Shown in pieces: positions 52,012-61,491 of a stretch of DNA of 64,000 nucleotides. A model generated the notes under the pieces. It did not search any database. It was not told the DNA's origin and saw only the letters and a program-made list of their open reading frames with translations. Numbering within the stretch: the stretch's first letter is position 1; every line of letters starts with the position of its first letter. Position numbers and translations under genes: made by a program. The DNA is from JAGPUQ01 sp050250395. GTDB lineage: Bacteria; Pseudomonadota; Gammaproteobacteria; Pseudomonadales; Porticoccaceae. The stretch covers positions 1-64,000 of the forward strand of contig JBFWOQ010000007.1 of NCBI GenBank assembly GCA_050250395.1. Reading direction: 5' to 3'.

Positions 52012-52510
52012 GGGCGGGCGCCTCGCTGCCGGCGGGGATGAAACGCACCCAGACCAGAAACACGATCAGGGCATCCAGCATGATCAGCGCCTGCCAGATG
52101 TACAGGTGCGCCCATTCGAACACCGCGGCGTTCCACAATCCCAGGTAATACAGGCTGATGATGCGCACCAGGTTGAGCATCTGGATGGCGATGAAGCCCG
52201 CTACCAGACCCTTGAGCTTGTACAACAACGGTGCCGGAAACGCGGCGATCGCCGCGAGCAGCACGATCATGGCTTCGACACCGTTGCAACCGGGTTCGAT
52301 GGAAACGCCGAAGGACGAGGTCGTGCTGCGGATCACCTTGCCGGTGACCGCGACCTGGCCGTCGAACAACTGCATCAGCCAGCCGCTGACGCCGGCGAGC
52401 ATGCTGGTCCAGGGCAGCACCACGGCCTGCTGGACGGGCGCCAGCATCTCCGCGGTGAACAGCGTGGCCAGAATGGCCATGAACAACACCAGGAAGCGCA
52501 ACAACAGCAT
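52001..52510 (-). CDS. xrtH: Exosortase H (IPTLxxWG-CTERM specific)
   Basis: A 169-residue membrane transpeptidase. The catalytic set of exosortases is present: Cys in VSIEPGCNGVEAMIVLLAA, Arg in IQMLNLVRIISLYYLG, and His in WAHLYIWQALIMLDA. It cleaves the C-terminal sorting signal of secreted proteins and probably hands them to a surface polymer. GAGGGTGA precedes the ATG. The IPTL-CTERM protein encoded at 50041 is a matching substrate. Confidence 0.9.
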   Translation of the reverse strand: MLLLRFLVLFMAILATLFTAEMLAPVQQAVVLPWTSMLAGVSGWLMQLFDGQVAVTGKVIRSTTSSFGVSIEPGCNGVEAMIVLLAAIAAFPAPLLYKLKGLVAGFIAIQMLNLVRIISLYYLGLWNAAVFEWAHLYIWQALIMLDALIVFLVWVRFIPAGSEAPARAG

Positions 52511-52673
52511 TCACCCTCGGGGGTCGACGGACGGCCGCAGTGTACGCAATCCATGGCCGCAGGCCAAAGCCGCCGGTGCGGGGGTATGAGCGGTGCCGTA
52601 CATTTGGCCCCGTGGCGGTGTCTGTGTTAAAACTGTGCGCCCGCAACCGGCGGCGGCAACTGGGAAACGACGC

Positions 52674-53012
52674 ATGAAACTGGTAACCGCAATCATCAAG
52701 CCGTTCAAACTCGACGACGTGCGCGAAGCCCTGAACGGGATCGGCGTGCAGGGGGTCACGGTCACCGAAGTCAAGGGTTTCGGGCGTCAGAAGGGCCATA
52801 CCGAGCTGTATCGCGGTGCCGAGTACGTGGTGGATTTCCTGCCCAAGGTAAAACTCGAAATCGCCGTGGATGACGCCATGCTCGACAATGTCATCGACGC
52901 CATCACCTCCGTGGCGCGTACCGGGAAAATCGGTGACGGCAAGATTTTTGTCGTACCCCTGGAGCAGGTGATTCGCATCCGCACCGGGGAGACCGGCAGC
53001 GACGCGGTATGA
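52674..53012 (+). CDS. glnB: Nitrogen regulatory protein P-II (GlnB type)
   Basis: A 112-residue P-II protein with Tyr51 in ELYRGAEY, TGKIGDGKIF and RIRTGETGSDAV. Unlike glnK it is not next to amtB and has no visible sigma-54 promoter. TTGGCC-N18-TAAAAC at 52609-52638 could be a sigma-70-type promoter. By context it is GlnB, which controls glutamine synthetase adenylylation and the NtrBC system. It is divergent from xrtH and about 115 bp upstream of gspE. Confidence 0.9.
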   Translation: MKLVTAIIKPFKLDDVREALNGIGVQGVTVTEVKGFGRQKGHTELYRGAEYVVDFLPKVKLEIAVDDAMLDNVIDAITSVARTGKIGDGKIFVVPLEQVIRIRTGETGSDAV

Positions 53013-53128
53013 TGCCCCCGCCCCGGTGATCCACCGGGCGCAAACGATGACTTCCTGTATGCGGGATGCGCCGTGCTGCGGCGCCCGGTTTTCTGGCCAT
53101 GCCAAGCCACCACACCAGCCACCACACC

Positions 53129-54890
<1,762 letters not shown>

Positions 54891-54898
<8 letters not shown>

Positions 54899-56150
54899 GT
54901 TTTCCTACCGCGCTGCCGATGCCGGGGGTACGGCGCGCGACGGACGGGTCCAGGCCGCGACGCGCGAAGCCGCCTTGCGCCAGTTGCGCGGCCAGGGTCT
55001 GACGCCCCTGCACTTGGCGGAAACCGGCGCCGCCACCAGTGCCGCTGCGCCGGAACCGGGCGTCCGGGCGCCCGCGAAATCCGTGCCGCGCGGGGGCTGG
55101 CGCGGCACCGATCGCGGTCCCAATGCCACCGATGTGCATCATCTGACCGGCGAACTCGCGGTGATGCTGCGCGCCGGCCTGCCGCTCGATCGCGCCCTGC
55201 GGGTGCAGATCGGCATGGGCGGCAAGCCCTCGCTGACCGCGCTGCTCGACGATGTGCTCAAGGCGGTCAAGGCGGGCAAGGGCCTCAGCCAGGCATTGAC
55301 GCCCCACCGCGCGCTGTTTGGCGATTTCTACATCAACATGGTGCGTTCCGGCGAGGCCGGCGGACATCTGGGCGAGGTCATGGATCGCCTCGCCGAGCAT
55401 CTGGAGCGGCTGCGGGCGCTGCGCGAAAGCGTGATTTCGGCGCTGATGTATCCCGCCATCCTGGTGGTGGTGGCCGCGATCTCGGTGGTGCTGATGCTGG
55501 GTTTCGTGGTGCCCCAGTTCGAGACGTTGTTCGCGGATCTGGGCGATGCGCTGCCGCTGCCCACCCGCATCATCGTCGGCTTGGGCCACCTGGTCGCGGA
55601 CTGGGGCTGGTTGCTGGCGGCGCTGGCGGGAGCGAGCCTCTGGTTCGCCCGGCGCTGGCTCGTAACTCCGGCCGGGCGCCTGTGGCGCGATACCGCGCTG
55701 CTGCGGCTGCCGGTGTTTGGCGAGGTGGTGCGCAAATACCAGATCACCCGCTTCGCCCGCAGCCTGGGCACGCTGCTCGGCAATGGGGTGCCCATCGTCA
55801 CCGCGGTCGGCATCGCCAACGACACCATGGATAACCACGAACTGCGCGCGGCCATGGCGGCCGTCGCGCCGACCATCAAACAGGGCGGGCGGCTGGCCGA
55901 TGCGCTGGAGAACGCCGGGTTGTTCACGCCCCTGGCGCTCAACATGGTGCGGCTGGGCGAGGAGACCGGCCGGCTCGACGCCATGCTGCTCGAATTGGCG
56001 CGGGTGCACGACGGCGAAGTCCAGTCCGGGATCAAGCGCGCGCTGACCCTGGTGGAACCCCTGCTGATTCTGGTGCTGGGCGGGGTGATTGCCGCCATCA
56101 TCGTCTCCATTCTGCTCGGCATCCTGTCGGTCAACGAACTGGCCGCCTGA
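54891..56150 (+). CDS. gspF: Type II secretion inner-membrane protein GspF
   Basis: A 419-residue platform protein. Two T2SSF domains (residues about 82-200 and 283-405) contain LTGELAVMLRAGLPLDRALR and ARSLGTLLGNGVPIVTAV. Three spans are present, including MYPAILVVVAAISVVLMLGFVVP and the C-terminal span. It begins with GTG and overlaps gspE by 8 bp. Confidence 0.94.
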
Positions 56151-56236
56151 GGCGGACGCCGTCCCGGCTTTTGAACTTATAATCGACGGTCGTGGTCTTC
56201 AAACCCGTCCGATTTCCGCCCTGCCGAGGTCATCAC

Positions 56237-56677
56237 ATGCGTCATCGTCCTGCTTCATGCCGTGATAGCGCCCGGGTTCGCGGCTTCACGCTGGTTGAGC
56301 TGTTGGTAGTGCTCGCCATTCTGGGTCTGCTCGCGGGCCTCGTCGGGCCGCGCGTGCTGGGCCAGCTGGGCGGCGCCAAGAGCAAGTCCGCGGTGGTCCA
56401 GATCCGCGATCTGGAACAGGCCGCCGAGCTGTTCAAGCTGGATGTGGGCCGCTTCCCCACCACCCAGGAAGGTCTGGCCGCGCTGGTGTCCGCGCCGCCC
56501 GCCGCCGCCGGCTGGAACGGCTCCTATCTGCGCAAGGGGCTGCCCGACGACCCCTGGGGCAACGCCTACCATTACGAAGCGCCGGGCCGCAACGGCGACA
56601 TCGACATCTATACCCTGGGGGCCGACAACGCTCCCGGCGGCGAGGGTGAAAACGCCGATATCGGAAGTTGGCAGTGA
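56237..56677 (+). CDS. gspG: Major pseudopilin GspG
   Basis: A 146-residue prepilin. The cleavage site is RG/FTLVELLVVL (Gly16/Phe17), and the C-terminal Ca-binding region (YLRKGLPDDPWGNAYHYEAPG...DIYTLGADN) is standard. It forms the bulk of the pseudopilus. A TATAAT hexamer at 56178-56183 upstream might give a separate, high-level transcript, but no -35 is convincing. The start at 56237 gives a 16-residue leader. Confidence 0.94.
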   Translation: MRHRPASCRDSARVRGFTLVELLVVLAILGLLAGLVGPRVLGQLGGAKSKSAVVQIRDLEQAAELFKLDVGRFPTTQEGLAALVSAPPAAAGWNGSYLRKGLPDDPWGNAYHYEAPGRNGDIDIYTLGADNAPGGEGENADIGSWQ

Positions 56678-57150
56678 CGCAACGGGCGCCGGCGTCTCCC
56701 GGGTCGGAGCGCGGCGCCGGTTTTACCCTGCTTGAGCTCATGGTGGTGCTGGCGGTGGTGGCGCTGCTGCTCACCACCGCGCCACCGTTGCTGTCGCGCG
56801 CCATGGAAACCATGGAATACCGCGCGGCGGTGCGCCATCTGCTGGCCGGGCTCAAAAGCGCGCGCCAAACCGCCATCGAAACCGGCGCCAGCGTCGCCTT
56901 TACCGTGGCGCCGAACGAACACCGCTTCGGCATCGGCGACGAGCTCACCGGCGAGCTTCCCCGGCGGCTGGTACTGCGCCTGGTGGTCGCCGACGCCGAG
57001 CTTGGCCGCGATCGCGGAGCCATTCGTTTCTACCCCGACGGCAGCGCCACCGGCGGCAGCATCGAAATTCTGCGCCCCTCGGGCGAGGGTGTGCGACTGC
57101 GCGTCGACTGGCTGCTGGGCCGCATCAGCCAGGAAGCGCCGGAGGCATGA
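56674..57150 (+). CDS. gspH: Minor pseudopilin GspH
   Basis: A 158-residue prepilin with cleavage site AG/FTLLELMVVLAVV (Gly16/Phe17) and a GspH/FimT-type beta domain (LLAGLKSARQTAIETGASVAF, IRFYPDGSATGG). The GTG start overlaps the gspG stop as GTGA. Confidence 0.9.
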   Translation: MTQRAPASPGSERGAGFTLLELMVVLAVVALLLTTAPPLLSRAMETMEYRAAVRHLLAGLKSARQTAIETGASVAFTVAPNEHRFGIGDELTGELPRRLVLRLVVADAELGRDRGAIRFYPDGSATGGSIEILRPSGEGVRLRVDWLLGRISQEAPEA

Positions 57151-57539
57151 TGGCGTCGCGCCGCCGTCAGGCCGGCTTCTCGCTGCTCGAAGTGCTGGTG
57201 GCCTTTGCCATCATGGCCCTGGCGCTCGGTATCCTGTACCAGGCCGTCGGTGGCAGTGTGCGCGGGGTGACCGGGGCCGCGCACGACACCCGTGCCGTGC
57301 TGCTGGCGCAGTCGGTGCTCGCCCTCTACGACCGGGTGCCGCCCGCGGGCCTGGGGGAGAGCGGCATCACGCCGGATGGTTTCGCCTGGCAGCTCGCTTC
57401 CCGTCCGGCGCCCGCCAGTGTCGAGAATCCGCAATGGGAATTGCACGAAGTCGTGGCGCGGGTGCGCTGGCGCGACCGCGAGCGCGACCGGGAATTCGCC
57501 CTGGTGACGCTGCTGCCGGTGGATGTGCGCGCGCCATGA
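57147..57539 (+). CDS. gspI: Minor pseudopilin GspI
   Basis: A 130-residue prepilin: cleavage at AG/FSLLEVLVAFAIMALAL (Gly10/Phe11) and a short C-domain with ENPQWELHEVVARVRW. It overlaps both neighbours by 4 bp. With GspJ and GspK it forms the tip of the pseudopilus. Confidence 0.9.
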   Translation: MMASRRRQAGFSLLEVLVAFAIMALALGILYQAVGGSVRGVTGAAHDTRAVLLAQSVLALYDRVPPAGLGESGITPDGFAWQLASRPAPASVENPQWELHEVVARVRWRDRERDREFALVTLLPVDVRAP

Positions 57540-58195
57540 GGCCCGCAGCCGGCGCCGATCGCGGCTTCACCCTCATCGAAGTGGTGATCGCCCTGACACT
57601 GGTGGCCGTCATGTTGGCCGGCCTGGTCAGCGCCCTGGTGTCCTTCGGCAAGACCAGCGCCCGCCTGGAAGAGCGGACCCTGGTCAGCGACGACGTGCGC
57701 CTGGTCCACGCCTTTCTCGAACAGTCGCTCGGTGCCGCGGCGCCCCGGGTACGGGTGCGCCCGGACGATGCCGTGCCGGTGAGCTGGTTTCAGGGCACGG
57801 CGACCGAGCTGGAATGGCTGGGTCTGATGCCCGCGCGTCATGGTGTCGGCGGTCTCTACCACCTGCGCCTTGGGGTGGAACGCGCTGCCGGCGACCGACG
57901 CCGCCTGATGCTGTACTACCTGCCCTTCGCCGGCGACGATCCGCCGCCCGATTGGAGCGCGGCGCAAGCCCATCCACTGCTCGACGGCGTCACCGCTTTC
58001 GACCTTGCCTACCGGGCGCTCGACGACGACGAATGGTATCCCGAGTGGCGCGATACCGACGTGTTGCCGGCGCGCGTGAAAATGGGTCTGGCGGTGCGCG
58101 GGCAGTCCTGGCCGGAGTTGATCGTGCCGGTGCTGGAGGCGCAACCGCGCCCGGACCTCGAGTTTTCCCAACCGCCGGGAGACGACGGTGGCTGA
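57536..58195 (+). CDS. gspJ: Minor pseudopilin GspJ
   Basis: A 219-residue prepilin. Cleavage at RG/FTLIEVVIALTLVAVM (Gly10/Phe11). The C-domain has FLEQSLGAAAPRVR, LEWLGLMPARHGVGGLYHLRL and LLDGVTAFDLAYR, typical of GspJ. It overlaps gspI by 4 bp and gspK by 8 bp. Confidence 0.92.
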   Translation: MRPAAGADRGFTLIEVVIALTLVAVMLAGLVSALVSFGKTSARLEERTLVSDDVRLVHAFLEQSLGAAAPRVRVRPDDAVPVSWFQGTATELEWLGLMPARHGVGGLYHLRLGVERAAGDRRRLMLYYLPFAGDDPPPDWSAAQAHPLLDGVTAFDLAYRALDDDEWYPEWRDTDVLPARVKMGLAVRGQSWPELIVPVLEAQPRPDLEFSQPPGDDGG

Positions 58196-59057
58196 GCGCG
58201 ATGGCGTCGGACAATGCCAGCGCGGCATCGCCCTCGTCGCCGTACTCTGGATGGTGGCGGCGCTCTCGGTGTTGGCGCTCGCGCTGGCGGCCGCGACCAG
58301 GGCCGAGCTGCATAACGCCCAGGGGGTGCGGGCGCGCGCCCAGGCGGCAGCGATTGGCGATGCCGCCATCCAGTTGGCGGTGCTGGAACTGCGCTCGACT
58401 CCGGAGGCCCAGCAAAACTTCACGCACTTTGCCTACGGGTTTGCCGGTCACGAGGTCGCGGTCGACCTGGTGCCGGCGTCCGGTCTCATCGATCTCAACC
58501 AGGCGACCGAAGAGCTGCTGGCAGCGCTGTTTGCCGGGACCGGGGGCGAGGAGCCCGAGGTCGCCGCCGAACTCGCGCGGCGGGTGGTGGAATGGCGCAC
58601 CCCCGGGCTTACCGAGGCGGTGGCCGACTACGTCGCGGCCGGCGTCGGTTATCGCCCGCGCGGCGGACCCTTCCAGTATCCCGAGGACCTGCTCCAGGTG
58701 CTGGGGGTCTCTTACCCGCTTTATGATAGAGTGCGCGGCCTGATTACCGTGCGCGGCGGCAGCGCTGGCGTGGCGGCGCTGGCCGCATCGGAAGACGTGC
58801 TGACGCTGCTCGCCGGCGGTGACCGTGAACTGGCCGCGCGCATCGCCAGCACCCGGGCGGACGATCCCACCACCGACATGACCGGGCTCGCCGGCCAGTT
58901 TTTGGGCGGCGGTGGCGCCTCGGTGTACCGGGCCGACGCGCGCGTGCGGCTGGGTGACCGCAGTTACCGCCGCACCCGTTGGATCGATCTCGGCCAGGGC
59001 GGCGTCGACGGTACGCCCTGGCGCAGTTTTCGTGCCGAACCGATCACAGGGAACTAG
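58188..59057 (+). CDS. gspK: Minor pseudopilin GspK
   Basis: A 289-residue prepilin. The leader site is RG/IALVAVLWMVAALSV (Gly13/Ile14). The large SAM-like helical domain typical of GspK includes LIDLNQATEELLAALF, WRTPGLTEAVADYV and YPEDLLQVLGVS. The stop codon TAG ends exactly at the border of a 141-bp repeat element, so the last codons or the stop may have been affected by insertion. GTG start. Confidence 0.92.
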   Translation: MAERDGVGQCQRGIALVAVLWMVAALSVLALALAAATRAELHNAQGVRARAQAAAIGDAAIQLAVLELRSTPEAQQNFTHFAYGFAGHEVAVDLVPASGLIDLNQATEELLAALFAGTGGEEPEVAAELARRVVEWRTPGLTEAVADYVAAGVGYRPRGGPFQYPEDLLQVLGVSYPLYDRVRGLITVRGGSAGVAALAASEDVLTLLAGGDRELAARIASTRADDPTTDMTGLAGQFLGGGGASVYRADARVRLGDRSYRRTRWIDLGQGGVDGTPWRSFRAEPITGN

Positions 59058-59198
59058 CGGCTTGTTGAAAAACGTCGCGAGGGGGCCAGATGCGAGGCGC
59101 ACGGCGCGCAGCGACCGAGACATATCGGATGGATAGGCGAGGAAGCGAGCACCGCGCAACGAAGCAGATGGCTGCCGCAGCGGTTCTTCAACAAGCTG
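59058..59198 (-). mobile_element. 141-bp MITE-like element, copy 3 (inverted)
   Basis: The reverse-orientation copy of the elements at 10285 and 14360. Its left end CGGCTTGTTGAAAAAC is nearly perfect; the right end (GGTTCTTCAACAAGCTG) is slightly decayed. Flanks are CTAG and CTCA. It lies inside the gsp operon between gspK and gspL. Confidence 0.85.
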
Positions 59199-59231
59199 CT
59201 CATCACGGGGAGCTAAGGGCCTGACCTGACC

Positions 59232-60299
59232 ATGGCGTTTGAAGCAGCCAATCTCCGTCTCTTCGGGCTCGACCTGGGTGCGCTCGGCAACGGCCTGCGG
59301 CAGGGTTGGGCCGGCGTGCTGCGCTGGCCCCTGCTGGCGTGGCTGACCCCGGCGGATCCGGTCGAAGTGCATCGCCCCGACGGCAGCCGCCGGCGCTATC
59401 TGGGGGCGAGCGAGCGCCCCGCGCCGGCCGGCGCCGACACCGAATTCCATGCCCTGCTGTTGCCCCCGGATCTGGTGTTGAGCCGCCGGCTGACGCTGCC
59501 GCATCTGACCGATACCGAAATCGAAGCCGCACTGCGGCTCGAATTGCAGGCCGACAGCCCCTTCCCCGAAGCCCGCCTGGATTGGGGCTGGCGCATCGAC
59601 GCGGTGGATGAGCCCGGTCTCCAGGTCACCCTCGCCTTCGCGGCCACCGACCACGTCAATGCCTATGTGGCGGCGCATCGCAGCGGCCTGCCCGACCATT
59701 TCGAACTCTGGGCCGATGCCGGCGGGCCGGTCGTCCTGCGCGGCCGGGGCGAGGCGCCCCGGCTGGCCCGGGCCCGTTCCCGCTGCCGCCGGATGCTGCT
59801 GTGGCCGCTGCTCATCGGCGCGCTGCTGGGCGGGCTGGTGCTGGCGCCCTACGGGCAGTTGCGGCATCGCACCATCGACGCCCAGCGCCAGTTGGAGCAA
59901 ATGCAGACGGCCAGCGCGAGTTATCTGGATGCGCGCGCCGCACTGGTACGCGCCGATAGCCGCATCGCCGCCGTGGTGGCCTGGCGCGACGGCAAGGCGG
60001 ACATGCTGTACTTATTGAACAAGCTCACCACGTTGCTGCCGGATAGTGCCCATCTCAGCCGGCTCGATATCGAAGACCGCAAGGTGCGCATCACCGGCAA
60101 TGCCGCCGATGCCGCCGGGCTCATGGAAACCCTGCGCGCGGACGCCGGCATCGCCGAGCTGCGGGCGCTTAATCCCATCGTGCGCGGCCACGATGGGCGC
60201 GATGCGTTTTACCTCGAGTTCGTACTGGCCCGGGAGGCCCCGGCCGCGGCACCCGACGCCGCGCCCGTCGCGAATCCCCCGTCGGGAGCGGCGCCGTGA
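59232..60299 (+). CDS. gspL: Type II secretion protein GspL (PilN-like C-domain)
   Basis: A 355-residue bitopic protein. The N-domain has the actin-like GspL features reduced to ADTEFHALLLPPDLVLSRRLTLP and LELQADSPFPEARLDWGWR. A single span (LLWPLLIGALLGGLVLAP, about 190-208) is followed by a periplasmic PilN-like domain (ALVRADSRIAAVVAW, LLNKLTTLLPDSAHLSRLDI). It links GspE to the inner-membrane platform. The ATG is 33 bp behind the repeat element. Confidence 0.85.
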   Translation: MAFEAANLRLFGLDLGALGNGLRQGWAGVLRWPLLAWLTPADPVEVHRPDGSRRRYLGASERPAPAGADTEFHALLLPPDLVLSRRLTLPHLTDTEIEAALRLELQADSPFPEARLDWGWRIDAVDEPGLQVTLAFAATDHVNAYVAAHRSGLPDHFELWADAGGPVVLRGRGEAPRLARARSRCRRMLLWPLLIGALLGGLVLAPYGQLRHRTIDAQRQLEQMQTASASYLDARAALVRADSRIAAVVAWRDGKADMLYLLNKLTTLLPDSAHLSRLDIEDRKVRITGNAADAAGLMETLRADAGIAELRALNPIVRGHDGRDAFYLEFVLAREAPAAAPDAAPVANPPSGAAP

Positions 60300-60853
60300 C
60301 TTTTCCCGGAGCGCGCGCGCGCCTGGTCGCGGGGCTGTGCCTCGCCCTGGCGCTGGCGGCGGCGGTGGCGGCGCTCGGCAAGGTTGCCGCCCATGCCTGG
60401 CGGGCGACCGAGTTGCGCGCCGATATCGCGCCGCGGTACGCCCGCCTGAGCGGTGTGCTGGAGCGCGGCGACGCCATCCTGGCGGCCGATGCCGAGGCGG
60501 TGGCGGTGCTCGGGCGGCTGGCCTATCCGGCGGAGGCCGACGTCGGCGAAATCGGCACGGGTCTGCAACAGAAGATCCGCCAGCTTGCGGAAGCCGCCGA
60601 ACTTCGCGTCGCCGGCAGCCAGATTCTCCCGGTGCGCGAGCAGGACGGGTTCGCGGTGGTCATGGTCAGCGGTACCCTCGAAGGAGATACCGGCGCCCTG
60701 GCCGCGTTCCTGCTGGCCCTGGCGGCGGAAGAACCGCCCATTGCCGTGGAAAAACTGGCGGTGCAGGCGCCGCGCGCGATCCGTCGTGGCACGGAGGCCA
60801 ATGCCAATGTCACCATTCAGATGAACATGAGCGTGCTGAGGCTCGCGCCCTGA
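60296..60853 (+). CDS. gspM: Type II secretion protein GspM
   Basis: A 185-residue bitopic protein: one N-terminal span (LVAGLCLALALAAAVAAL) and a ferredoxin-like periplasmic domain (LQQKIRQLAEAAELRVAGSQ, VVMVSGTLEGDTGALAAFLLALA). It pairs with GspL. Its GTG start overlaps the gspL stop by 4 bp. Confidence 0.85.
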   Translation: MTFPGARARLVAGLCLALALAAAVAALGKVAAHAWRATELRADIAPRYARLSGVLERGDAILAADAEAVAVLGRLAYPAEADVGEIGTGLQQKIRQLAEAAELRVAGSQILPVREQDGFAVVMVSGTLEGDTGALAAFLLALAAEEPPIAVEKLAVQAPRAIRRGTEANANVTIQMNMSVLRLAP

Positions 60854-61491
60854 TGCCGACGCATCGCGTGCTGGGGGGTATCGCGCTCGCCTTGCTGGCC
60901 GGCATCGCGGCCGAGCTTGTCCTGATCGACGCCGACTGGACGCCGCCGGCCGCGCGGCCGCCCGAGGTGCCGGTGGTGGTCGCGCCAGAGGCGCCCGCCG
61001 GCGCGAACGGCGCGCTGCTCAACGAGATCGGCCAGCGCCCGCTGTTTCTCGCAGCCCGCCGCCCGCCCGAGCCCACCGTTGCCGAGCCGGCCCCGGCCGC
61101 GCCCGCGGTGAATCCGCTCGAAGGGGCCGAGTTATTGGGCGTTTACGAATCCGGCGGGCGCGCCGGTGTGATTGTCCGCCGTGGCGGCGAGGTTTCCCGG
61201 GTGCCCGCCGGGAGCGAATGGCAGGGGTGGCGCTTGCTGTCGGTGAGCGCCACCAAAGCGATCTTCGCGGGCGCCGACGGCAGTTCCCAGGAGCTCACGC
61301 TGGCGCGCCAGCCCCAGCAGGGCGGCATGGTTGCGGCGCCCCCGGCGGCGCCGGGCAACGGCAAGAAACCCGATGCTTCCGCGGCCCAGGTCGATCGTGC
61401 GGCCGTGCTGCGCGCCGCCCGGGAGCGTGCCGCCCAGACCCGCGCCGCCCAGACCGGGGCTCAACCGGCCCAGTCAACCACCCCCCAATGA
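60853..61491 (+). CDS. GspC/GspN-like periplasmic protein of the gsp operon
   Basis: A 212-residue protein with one N-terminal span (LGGIALALLAGIAAELVLI), a Pro-rich linker, and a homology-region-like fold (LNEIGQRPLFLAARRPPE; LLGVYESGGRAGVIVRRGGEVSRV; LLSVSATKAIF). These HR-domain-like features match GspC, which connects the platform to GspD, though its position before gspD and the Ala/Gln-rich tail also fit GspN. It overlaps gspM by 1 bp and gspD by 4 bp. Confidence 0.72.
   Translation: MPTHRVLGGIALALLAGIAAELVLIDADWTPPAARPPEVPVVVAPEAPAGANGALLNEIGQRPLFLAARRPPEPTVAEPAPAAPAVNPLEGAELLGVYESGGRAGVIVRRGGEVSRVPAGSEWQGWRLLSVSATKAIFAGADGSSQELTLARQPQQGGMVAAPPAAPGNGKKPDASAAQVDRAAVLRAARERAAQTRAAQTGAQPAQSTTPQ

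Noticed and set aside
53066..53128. A longer N-terminus for gspE starting at 53066
   Set aside because: The extra 21 residues are His/Ala-rich without similarity to GspE, and the region is more likely leader sequence.
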